Below are positions 57,652 through 64,000 of a stretch of DNA of 64,000 bases, one piece after another; position 1 is the stretch's first letter; each line of letters begins with the position of its first letter. The stretch covers positions 1,835,001 through 1,899,000 of the forward strand of contig NZ_OX636706.1 of the NCBI RefSeq assembly GCF_951793255.1, written 5' to 3'. The notes beneath the pieces are model-generated. The model was given only the letters and a program-made list of their open reading frames with translations. It made no database searches and was not told where the DNA came from. Source of the stretch: Desulfovibrio piger (GTDB taxonomy: Bacteria; Desulfobacterota; Desulfovibrionia; Desulfovibrionales; Desulfovibrionaceae). Both the position numbers and the translations under genes were made by a program.

Positions 57652-59365
57652 GTCCCTGCTCCAAGGTTTCCTGCAGTGCGCGAAGATATTCCAAATCAGC
57701 GGCAAAGTCGCCGGTGCCGGTGTTCTGCCGCAGGGCGGCCGTCACGGACTGGCGCTGGGTTGCCGCATAATAGGCATCAAGATCATGGCGCAGGGCTGCC
57801 AGCTCCCTGTCGCCGTCATCACGGGGGGCCGCTTCGGCGCCCCGGCAGAAGGACCAGAAATTCTTTTCGCGCTGGTCCAGATGGTAGGGGGCCTCGTCAG
57901 AGCCCCATTCTTCGATCTTGTCCCACAACTGACGGGCGATGTCCGACTGCAGGGCCAGGTCAGCGCCCAGGTCCCGCAGATCGTCCAGTCGGTCGGGGTA
58001 GCGGACCGCATACATCATGATCTGGCGGTCCCGCATGTTCTGTCGCGCCCGGCTGGGGCGCGTGGTCTGTCCGTCAGGGCCGGGACGTCTGCTGTCGGCC
58101 AGTCCCTGACGCAATTCCGCCTCGGAAAGCTGCAGGTGGGTGGCCAGCCGTGACACATAGGGGCTGACCAGCTCCGGCACTTCCACATGGCGCAAAAAAT
58201 TCTTGGCCCATTCCACGGTCTCGCGCGGGGCCAGGGCGCGCAGTACGTCCAGACAAAAACGCAGCCCGTCCGGCGCCTGGGCCTGCAGGGCCTCGAAGGC
58301 CTCCACGCCCTGCGTGCGCAGCAGGCTGTCGATGTCCTCGCCTTCGGGCATCAGGACAACGGTGCAGGCCAGACCACGGGTGAGCAGCATCTCGCAGGAA
58401 CGCAGGGCGGCCTTGCGGCCGGCGCGGTCCCCGTCGAACAACAGGGTGAGCTGCGAGGTGAAGCCGGAAAGACGCTTGATCTGGTCCGGGGTCAGGGCGG
58501 TGCCCAGCACGCCCACGGCATTGTCGTAGCCGAACTGGTGCAGGGTCAGCACGTCCATGTAGCCCTCGGTCAAAAGGGCCCGTCCCTTTACAGTAATGCC
58601 TTTTCTGGCCTGGGCAAGACCGTAAAGATGTTCTCCTTTCTTGTAGATGGGCGTATCGGAACTGTTGATGTACTTGGCTTCGTCCTCGTCCGCGATGATA
58701 CGCCCGCCAAAGGCGATGACCTGGTTGGAAAGGTTCTTGATGGGAAAGATGAGACGGCCCCGAAAGCGGTCATAGACCGAGCCCCGGTCCGAGCGTCCCA
58801 CCAGTCCGGCCTCGGCGGCCAGGCGCATGTCGTAGCCCGCGCGCTGCAGGGCCAGGTCCAGCGAATGCCAGTCACGCCGCGCCCAGCCCAGACCGAAACG
58901 CTCCACGATCTCCGGGCTCAGGCCGCGCCGCTGTATGTAGGCCCGGCACTCCTCGGCTTCCGGGCTTTTGAGGGCCGCGGCAAAATGGGCCGCCGCCAGC
59001 TCGTACATGCGCAGCATGGTCTGGCGGGAAGAACGCCGCTGCCGGTCCTCTTCCTGCCGTTTTTTGTCAACGGGCCCGCGATCCAGCGTGATGCCGGCCT
59101 CGGCGGCCAGCTGCTCCAGGGTCTCGCGGAAATCCAGGCCGTTGATGCGGCCGTAGAAATCGAAGATGTCCCCGGACGCCTGGCAGCCGAAACAGTAGAA
59201 CAGGCCCTGTTCCTCGTTGACCGAGAAACTGGGCTTGGTCTCCTGATGGAAGGGGCAGGGCGCCACCCAGCGCGGCCCGTTACGCTTGAGATCCACGTAA
59301 CGGCGCACGATATCCGTGATGTTGAGCCGCTCCTTGATGGCGCGGATGGCATCTCTGGACTGCAT
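57638..59365 (-). CDS. dnaG: DNA primase DnaG
   Basis: A 575-residue primase that makes RNA primers at the fork. The zinc ribbon has Cys37, His40, Cys58 and Cys61 ([23 protein letters not shown]). The RNA polymerase core has [25 protein letters not shown] and VIAFGGRI. The TOPRIM domain has [26 protein letters not shown] and [13 protein letters not shown]. The C-terminal helicase-binding region (from about 430) is poorly conserved as usual. ATG 59365 begins [20 protein letters not shown], the expected N-terminus. mutS2 ends 28 bases upstream. Confidence 0.96.
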   Translation of the reverse strand: MQSRDAIRAIKERLNITDIVRRYVDLKRNGPRWVAPCPFHQETKPSFSVNEEQGLFYCFGCQASGDIFDFYGRINGLDFRETLEQLAAEAGITLDRGPVDKKRQEEDRQRRSSRQTMLRMYELAAAHFAAALKSPEAEECRAYIQRRGLSPEIVERFGLGWARRDWHSLDLALQRAGYDMRLAAEAGLVGRSDRGSVYDRFRGRLIFPIKNLSNQVIAFGGRIIADEDEAKYINSSDTPIYKKGEHLYGLAQARKGITVKGRALLTEGYMDVLTLHQFGYDNAVGVLGTALTPDQIKRLSGFTSQLTLLFDGDRAGRKAALRSCEMLLTRGLACTVVLMPEGEDIDSLLRTQGVEAFEALQAQAPDGLRFCLDVLRALAPRETVEWAKNFLRHVEVPELVSPYVSRLATHLQLSEAELRQGLADSRRPGPDGQTTRPSRARQNMRDRQIMMYAVRYPDRLDDLRDLGADLALQSDIARQLWDKIEEWGSDEAPYHLDQREKNFWSFCRGAEAAPRDDGDRELAALRHDLDAYYAATQRQSVTAALRQNTGTGDFAADLEYLRALQETLEQGHEQS

Positions 59366-59393
59366 GAGGCCCCCGCCGGACTGCCCGGCTGTG

Positions 59394-61775
59394 CTAGCGC
59401 AGGTTGACGATGGTCATGCCATCGCCGCCGCGATCCTCCGGAGCGGTGGCAAAACGGGCCACGGCCGGGAAGGAGCGCAGAAAATCATGGATCTGGCGAC
59501 GCAGGGCGCCGGTGCCGCGACCGTGCACGATCTCCACTTCACTGAAGCCGGAAAGCAGGGCCTTGTCCAGGAAGCGTTCCACTTCGGCCTGGGCCTGGTC
59601 GGCACGCATGCCGCGCAGGTCGAGGCGCAGGGCGGGCGCATCGTCGTTGGCGATGGCGGCCTTGACCGGGGAGACGCGCTGCGGCGCACGGGGGGCCGCA
59701 GCCTGGGCGGACTGGCCGCTCTGGCGCACGTCCTTCATGGCGGCCCACAGGCTCACGCCGTTGAGGTCCACGCGCACGCGCTTGCGGCGTTCGTCCATGT
59801 CGGTCACCACGCCGCGCTTGTTGAACACGGTATGGAAGACCTGCTGGCCGGGCGCGAAATGTTCGATCTGCGGCAGCACCGAGGTCTCTTCCTGCACCAC
59901 GGGCGCGGCCAGATCGGCACGCAGGCGCGACATTTCTTTCAGGGCCTGCTTGTGGGTGGCGCGGCCCTCCTTCCAGGCGCGCATGAGCTCGCCGGCCTTG
60001 GCGCGCACTTCGTCATGCAGGCGCAGGCGTTCCTTCTCGGTCTTCTCGCGCATGATCTGGGTGTCGCGGCGGGCCTTTTCCTGCTCCTGACGCAGGCGGG
60101 CGATCTCCTGTTCGCGCTCGGCGGCCAGGGCATTGAGGCGGCCCAGCAGGGCGCTGGTGTCCTGCCCGTCCTGCAGGAGATAATGCTCCGCACGGCGCAG
60201 GATGCTTTCCGGCAGGCCATGCTCGCGGGCCACGTCCAGGGCCTGGCTGGCGCCCACCTGGTCGTAGGCCAGCTTGAAAAGGGGCTTCTTGCTCTGCGGG
60301 TCGAAGAGCACCGAAGCGGCCCGCGCGCCTTCGCGCGACAGGGCGTAGGTCTTGAGGGCCGGGAAGTGGGTGGCGGCCAGCACGAAGGTCTGCTTGTCCA
60401 GCAGGCCGTCCAGCACGCCCTGGGCCAGGGCCGCACCCTGGGCGGGGTCGGTACCGGCGCCGAATTCGTCCAGCAGCACGAGGCCGGTGCTGTCCAGATG
60501 CTTCCAGGCCTTGGCCAGATGCTGGATCTGGGCCGTGAAGGTGGAAACGTTGTCTTCCAGGCTCTGTTCGTCGCCGATGAAGGCATCCACGCGGCCGAAC
60601 CAGGGCAGGTGCGAACCGGCGGCCGCGGGCACGGGCAGGCCGCTCAGGGTCATGGCCACGCACAGGCCCAGGGTCTTGAGGCAGACGGTCTTGCCGCCGG
60701 CGTTGCCGCCGGTGATGATGAGGGCCCGTTCGCCGGGACGCAGCACGATGTCCAGCGGGCGCACCTGCTGCAGGCCGCCGCTCTTGCCGCGTTCGTCCTT
60801 GCGCTGGCGCAGGCTGACCAGGGCCAGCAGGGGATGGCGGGTCTCCAGCAGGCAGACGCCTTCCTCCACGGGCGAGAGCGGCACGCAGCGGCCGTCGTAT
60901 TCGGCGGCCAGGCGGCGCTTGGCCTGCAAAACGTCCAGCTGGGCCAGGAGTTCCAGGGCGGCACGCGCCCCGGGCAGTTCGGCCAGCAGCAGGCTGCGCA
61001 GATAGGCCAGCACCTTGTGCTCTTCCTCGCGCTCCTCGCGCTTCAGCTCCTGGAGGCGGTTGTTGATCTCCACCAGGAACATGGGCTCGAAATAGCAGGT
61101 CTCGCCGGTCTGGGACCAGTCATGGATGATGCCCTGCATGCGGCCCTTGAAGTTGGCCTTGAGGGGCAGCACATAGCGGTCCGAGGACAGGGTCATGAAC
61201 TCGTCCTGCAGCCAGGCCAGCATATTGTACTGCATGGCGTAGTCCTTGACCCGGCGCATGCAGTTCTGGTGCAGGCGGCGCAGTTCGCTGCGCACCTGGA
61301 AGAGTTCGGGCGAGCTCTCGTCGCGGATCAGGCCGTCATCGGAGATGCAGCGCAGCAGGGCCGCCGTGAGCTGCACGGGCAGCGGCGTTTCCTGGGCCAG
61401 GGCCAGCAGGTGCGGCCACTGGTCCTCGGCTTCGGGCAGGGCGATGGAGGCATGGGCGGCCTTGGCCAGCCGCAGCATCTCGCGCAGGGCCCAGAAGGCA
61501 TCGGTATCGGGCTGCAGGCCGGGCTTTTCGGCCACCCGCAGGAAGGCGCCCACATCGGGGAAGGACCCCAGGGCAAAGCCGCCCTCGCCCATGGGGCGGG
61601 CGGCCCAGACGGCGGATTCGTCATACAGGCGCGCCGCGTGGGTGACGGCGGCGGCGTCTTCCAGCGGACGCAGCTCAAGAGCACGCTCGCGGCCGGCCGG
61701 GGAAAGGCACAGGCTGGCGAGGTGCTCCGTGATCTGCGGGAATTCGAGCGCGTGGAGAGTGCGGCTGTGGATCAT
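59394..61775 (-). CDS. mutS2: Endonuclease/ATPase MutS2
   Basis: A 793-residue MutS2. The N-terminal lever/clamp helices carry SDRYVLPLKANFKGRMQGIIHDWSQTG-type core sequence. The ATPase has Walker A TGGNAGGKTVCLKTLG, then FIGDEQSLEDNVSTFTAQ, Walker B LVLLDEFGAGTDP and ATHFPALKTYA. A long coiled coil (about 500-600; REQEIARLRQEQEKARRDTQ) follows, then a KOW-like segment. The C-terminal Smr nuclease domain has LDLRGMRADQA and VEIVHGRGTGALRRQI. MutS2 suppresses recombination and in some bacteria splits collided ribosomes (family knowledge). ATG 61775 fits the homology (MIHSRTLHALEFPQI), eight bases after the yqeY stop. Confidence 0.94.
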   Translation of the reverse strand: MIHSRTLHALEFPQITEHLASLCLSPAGRERALELRPLEDAAAVTHAARLYDESAVWAARPMGEGGFALGSFPDVGAFLRVAEKPGLQPDTDAFWALREMLRLAKAAHASIALPEAEDQWPHLLALAQETPLPVQLTAALLRCISDDGLIRDESSPELFQVRSELRRLHQNCMRRVKDYAMQYNMLAWLQDEFMTLSSDRYVLPLKANFKGRMQGIIHDWSQTGETCYFEPMFLVEINNRLQELKREEREEEHKVLAYLRSLLLAELPGARAALELLAQLDVLQAKRRLAAEYDGRCVPLSPVEEGVCLLETRHPLLALVSLRQRKDERGKSGGLQQVRPLDIVLRPGERALIITGGNAGGKTVCLKTLGLCVAMTLSGLPVPAAAGSHLPWFGRVDAFIGDEQSLEDNVSTFTAQIQHLAKAWKHLDSTGLVLLDEFGAGTDPAQGAALAQGVLDGLLDKQTFVLAATHFPALKTYALSREGARAASVLFDPQSKKPLFKLAYDQVGASQALDVAREHGLPESILRRAEHYLLQDGQDTSALLGRLNALAAEREQEIARLRQEQEKARRDTQIMREKTEKERLRLHDEVRAKAGELMRAWKEGRATHKQALKEMSRLRADLAAPVVQEETSVLPQIEHFAPGQQVFHTVFNKRGVVTDMDERRKRVRVDLNGVSLWAAMKDVRQSGQSAQAAAPRAPQRVSPVKAAIANDDAPALRLDLRGMRADQAQAEVERFLDKALLSGFSEVEIVHGRGTGALRRQIHDFLRSFPAVARFATAPEDRGGDGMTIVNLR

Positions 61776-61783
61776 GGATGCTC

Positions 61784-62239
61784 TTAGGCGGTCAGGCGGG
61801 CCTTGACGGCGGCGGAAAGGGCCTTGCCGTCCACACGGCCCTTGTGGGTGGCCATGATGGCGGAGATGACCTTGCCCATCTCGCGGGGCGAGGTGGCGCC
61901 CACTTCGGCGATGGTGGCATCGATGAGGGCGGTCAGCTCTTCTTCGGTCAGGGGCTTGGGCAGGTAGCTCTGGATGACGGCCAGTTCGGCGGCTTCCTTG
62001 TCGGCCAGATCCTGACGGCCGGCGGAGGTGTACTGCTCGATGGAGTCCTGACGCTGCTTGCCTTCCTTGATGATGAGGTCGAGCATCTCGGCATCGTCCA
62101 GGGTGCCGCCGGGACGGCACAGGTCCACCAGGCGGTTCTTGACGGCGGTCTTGAGCAGGCGCAGGACGGTCAGACGCACGGCGTCCTTGGCCTTGTAGGC
62201 CTGGACGTAATCTTTTTCGATAGTTTCAAACAGGCTCAT
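61784..62239 (-). CDS. yqeY: GatB/YqeY domain protein
   Basis: A 151-residue YqeY-type protein with the helical tail domain shared with the GatB amidotransferase subunit. It starts MSLFETIEKDYVQAYKAKDAVRLTVLRLLKTAVKN. Further landmarks are IKEGKQRQDSIEQYTSAGRQDLADKEAAELAVIQSYLPKPL and LIDATIAEVGATSPREMGKVISAIM in pieces. The function is unproven; an RNA-binding role linked to translation or tRNA-dependent amidation is suggested for the domain. It lies between rpsU and mutS2, a common arrangement near dnaG-rpoD. The Shine-Dalgarno region is weak. Confidence 0.93.
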   Translation of the reverse strand: MSLFETIEKDYVQAYKAKDAVRLTVLRLLKTAVKNRLVDLCRPGGTLDDAEMLDLIIKEGKQRQDSIEQYTSAGRQDLADKEAAELAVIQSYLPKPLTEEELTALIDATIAEVGATSPREMGKVISAIMATHKGRVDGKALSAAVKARLTA

Positions 62240-62269
62240 GGCGTTGGGATGGGTAGGGGGTGAAAAGAG

Positions 62270-62304
62270 GAACTGCGGAAGACCACGAGGGCCTTCCGCA
62301 GTTC
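62270..62304 (-). terminator. Hairpin after rpsU
   Basis: GAACTGCGGAAG (62270-62281) and CTTCCGCAGTTC (62293-62304) are exact complements with an 11-base loop, just beyond the rpsU stop. On the minus strand it is followed by CTCTTTTCA rather than a full U-run, so termination may be partial and allow expression of yqeY and beyond. Confidence 0.65.
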
Positions 62305-62329
62305 AAAGGTGACGTGCAAGGCCTGAGAA

Positions 62330-62533
62330 CTAGGCCATGTTCATCTTTCTGATTTTCTTCATCAGGCGCTTACGGGCAGCAGCCTTCTTCTTCTTGCGCA
62401 TCACGCTGGGCTTTTCGTAGTGCTGGCGCTTTTTCATTTCGGACAGCACACCGGCCTTTTCCACCTGCTTCTTGAAGCGGCGCAGCGCGATATCGAAGTT
62501 GTAATCGTCTTCGTTCAGAAACACTCCGGGCAC
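62330..62533 (-). CDS. rpsU: 30S ribosomal protein S21
   Basis: A 67-residue small ribosomal protein, normal length. [20 protein letters not shown] and [20 protein letters not shown] are diagnostic, followed by the basic tail [22 protein letters not shown]21 helps the 30S subunit pair with Shine-Dalgarno sequences. The start is a GTG at 62533 with a G-rich site (GGAGGGGG) about eight bases upstream; the GTG three codons earlier lies inside that site and is not plausible. The rpsU - yqeY - mutS2 - dnaG - rpoD order is an expanded macromolecular synthesis operon. Confidence 0.96.
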   Translation of the reverse strand: MPGVFLNEDDYNFDIALRRFKKQVEKAGVLSEMKKRQHYEKPSVMRKKKKAAARKRLMKKIRKMNMA

Positions 62534-62620
62534 GAATATCACCCCCTCCTGCGAGAGCTCCGGCCAGGCCGGGCAATGACGCGGGCGTCATTCGACCTTG
62601 TTTGCAAGGTCAAGGACAGT

Positions 62621-62649
62621 CTTGTAGTCCTGATGCCCAAAAAAGGCAA
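62621..62649 (-). promoter_or_regulatory. Candidate rpsU promoter
   Basis: On the minus strand TTGCCT (62649-62644) and TACAAG (62626-62621) have a 17-base spacer, about 90 bases before the rpsU start. A GACCTTG/CAAGGTC hairpin (62595-62613) lies in the leader and could be a regulatory stem. Confidence 0.5.
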
Positions 62650-62727
62650 GCATTTTTTTACAGGACACATAAAGGAGAGGGCAGCGGGCGCGGGCCCCTG
62701 CCGGAAGGTGCCGAAAGGACGGAAAGG

Positions 62728-63132
62728 CTACTCGGCGTCGGAGTCGTCTTCTTCGCAGGCGTCAAAGACGCTTTCCTGCATGTCCAGCAGCAGCTCCACA
62801 TAGCGGCGCAGGTTGCTGCGGAAGAGTTCCGGCGTGGCCAGGCCTTCCACACAGAAGCGGATCTCGAAGCATTCGTCTTCGATCTCGCCGATGTAGGCCT
62901 TGGCGATCCGGTATTCGCGGGAGGCTTCGGAAGCGGCGCTGTAGAAGAGCTCCAGCTGATCCATGTCGTCCACTTCGAAGGCGCAGACCAGAGAGAAGAA
63001 GTCCTTGTCTTCCTCGTCGAGGATGAGGGAAAGGGAGATCTCGCCCGCGAGGAAGGAGATGTCGCCGTCTTCGTCGATCTCAGGCTGGAAGCCTTCTTCA
63101 GCCAGGGCATCGAAACAGAATTTCTTGTCCAT
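62728..63132 (-). CDS. YbjN-like small acidic protein
   Basis: A 134-residue strongly acidic protein. FQPEIDEDGDISFLAGEISLSLILDEED and DFFSLVCAFEVDD form alternating strands. YIGEIEDECFEIRFCVEGL and ELFRSNLRRYVELLLDMQESVFDA follow, and the tail is CEEDDSDAE. The alpha/beta pattern resembles the YbjN family, which share a type III secretion chaperone-like fold and have proposed regulatory roles; the assignment is tentative. ATG 63132 gives the natural start MDKKFCFDALAEEGF; the upstream open frame is Arg/Pro-rich and unlikely. It stands alone between the HU terminator and rpsU. Confidence 0.65.
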   Translation of the reverse strand: MDKKFCFDALAEEGFQPEIDEDGDISFLAGEISLSLILDEEDKDFFSLVCAFEVDDMDQLELFYSAASEASREYRIAKAYIGEIEDECFEIRFCVEGLATPELFRSNLRRYVELLLDMQESVFDACEEDDSDAE

Positions 63133-63207
63133 TGGGGGGTGATCCTTTTCCCGGCGTGGCCGGGGTCGGGGCTTGGCGGTCCTGGGGACCATGAGGAGGC
63201 GGCGGAG

Positions 63208-63242
63208 AAAAGATAAAACAGGCGGGGCCTGTTTTATCTTTT
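63208..63242. terminator. Terminator after the HU gene
   Basis: AAAAGATAAAACAGGC (63208-63223), loop GGG, GCCTGTTTTATCTTTT (63227-63242): a perfect 16-base stem with A/T runs at the outer ends, usable from either strand, about 20 bases after the HU stop. Confidence 0.85.
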
Positions 63243-63260
63243 CCGGAAAATGGGGGTCGG

Positions 63261-63533
63261 CTAGTCGAGGGCGTCCTTGAGCATCTTGCCGGGACGGAAT
63301 TTCACCATCTTGCAGGCGGGGATGGTCAGGGTCTCGCCGGTACGGGGGTTGCGGCCCTGGCGTTCCTTGCGGGTCTCCACCACGAAGGTGCCGAAACCGG
63401 TCAGGGTCAGCTTGTCGTCCTTGGCCAGGGATTCTTCCACAGAAGCCAGGAAGGCATTGAGCGCGCGTTCAGCAGCGGCTTTGGTCAGATTGGCCTTGGC
63501 GGCAATCTTTTCAACCAGGTCAGCCTTGGTCAT
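63261..63533 (-). CDS. DNA-binding protein HU
   Basis: A 90-residue HU/IHF-family protein. [32 protein letters not shown] helices form the dimer body. [24 protein letters not shown] is the start of the DNA-binding arm, with the intercalating proline in RNPRTG, and [14 protein letters not shown] closes it. HU bends and compacts DNA non-specifically. A strong ribosome site (GAGGAGGA) lies before ATG 63533, as expected of a very abundant protein. It has its own terminator. Confidence 0.96.
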   Translation of the reverse strand: MTKADLVEKIAAKANLTKAAAERALNAFLASVEESLAKDDKLTLTGFGTFVVETRKERQGRNPRTGETLTIPACKMVKFRPGKMLKDALD

Positions 63534-63629
63534 TGGGATATCCTCCTCATCTCGTCAGTGATACGCCATGTCCGCCGCGGGGCGGATCCCCTCTGGCGTG
63601 TTGTTTTTGTAAAACTACGTGTCAGGCAA

Positions 63630-64000
63630 TCAGTTTTTCAAGGGGTTGTCAAGCAAGGAAGCCCCGAAACGGCTGATATGCTGAAAGTCCGCCACAGTGA
63701 GCTGTTCCGGCCGCAGGGTGGGCGTGATGCCGGCCTGCTCGATGGCCGCGGACAGCCACGGGGCCAGCGGGCAGCGGCGGGCGATGCTGCCCAGCTGTTT
63801 GCGGCGCTGCTGGAAACAGACCTTGATGACCAGGGCCAGCAGATCCGGGCGCTCCGGGCGCTGGTCCGGGGGCAGGGGCTCGAAGGAGAGCACGGCGGAA
63901 TCCACCTTGGGCGGCGGGCTGAAGGCGCCGGGGCCCACGATGAACTCCATGCGCGGCCGGGCAAAACTCTGCACCCAGACCGACAGGGCCCCGTAATGGC
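63630..64000 (-). CDS. rsmA: 16S rRNA dimethyladenosine transferase RsmA (KsgA), C-terminal part
   Basis: The frame stays open through the window end, and the last residues seen upstream are HYGALSVWVQSF, the conserved RsmA stretch. EFIVGPGAFSPPPKVDSAVL is the diagnostic substrate-binding segment. The rest is the helical C-terminal domain (QQRRKQLGSIARRCPLAPWL). About 123 of ~270 residues are present; the SAM-binding half lies outside. RsmA dimethylates two adenosines near the 3' end of 16S rRNA. Confidence 0.93.
   Translation of the reverse strand, partial: HYGALSVWVQSFARPRMEFIVGPGAFSPPPKVDSAVLSFEPLPPDQRPERPDLLALVIKVCFQQRRKQLGSIARRCPLAPWLSAAIEQAGITPTLRPEQLTVADFQHISRFGASLLDNPLKN

Noticed and set aside
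1..64000. tRNA, rRNA and CRISPR arrays.
   Set aside because: Intergenic gaps were read for cloverleaf ends, rRNA cores and regularly spaced repeats; none was seen by eye. A tRNAscan or CRISPR search would be decisive.

Overview
The window looks like a chromosome segment of a GC-rich sulfate-reducing bacterium of the Desulfovibrio type. This is an inference from gene content: LarA-type lactate racemase, class III ribonucleotide reductase, NifS/NifU with an Rrf2 regulator, a queC - nuclease - rpoD - dnaG - mutS2 - yqeY - rpsU block, HU and RsmA. No rRNA was present to test it, and I saw no tRNA, CRISPR array, integrase or prophage. One IS200-type insertion sequence is present.

Left part (1-9.6 kb, + strand): the end of ettA, a MuiA-like envelope protein, larA, then a cobalamin riboswitch with a terminator in front of nrdD. 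nrdD appears to be split. The large protein stops after the zinc ribbon, and the glycyl-radical loop is a separate 55-residue gene in the same frame, followed by nrdG. Three copies of a long palindromic intergenic repeat and an IS200 element fill the gaps.

Middle left (9.6-15.6 kb): a minus-strand run metA - rrf2 - nifU - nifS for methionine and Fe-S supply, a HAD phosphatase with a ferredoxin-like protein, and a plus-strand carbamoyltransferase homologue that lacks the family's signature motifs.

Centre (15.7-53.3 kb, all minus strand): a 37.5-kb hybrid polyketide/non-ribosomal peptide locus read from 53.3 kb leftwards. Four megasynthases form one assembly line: FAAL-ACP-KS-(degenerate AT)-ACP-Cy-A(+oxidase)-PCP; KS-DH-psiKR-ER-KR-ACP-Cy-A-PCP without AT; KS-AT-MT(N-part); and MT(C-part)-DH-psiKR-ER-KR-ACP-Cy-A(+MT)-PCP-TE. 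All three adenylation pockets read as cysteine-type and all three Cy domains keep DxxxxD. The predicted product is a fatty-acyl-primed chain with one thiazole and two thiazoline-derived rings, one or more C-methyl groups and a free carboxylate. Downstream in the same run are a type II thioesterase, an MMPL/RND transporter, a LolA-like periplasmic protein, an outer-membrane beta-barrel, an LCMT-type methyltransferase and an Sfp-type phosphopantetheinyl transferase. Synthesis, activation and export therefore appear self-contained. I do not recognise this architecture as a characterised pathway.

Right part (53.9-64 kb, minus strand): conserved core genes, namely an unknown 185-residue protein, queC, a thermonuclease-family protein, rpoD, dnaG, mutS2, yqeY, rpsU, a YbjN-like protein, HU and the C-terminal part of rsmA.
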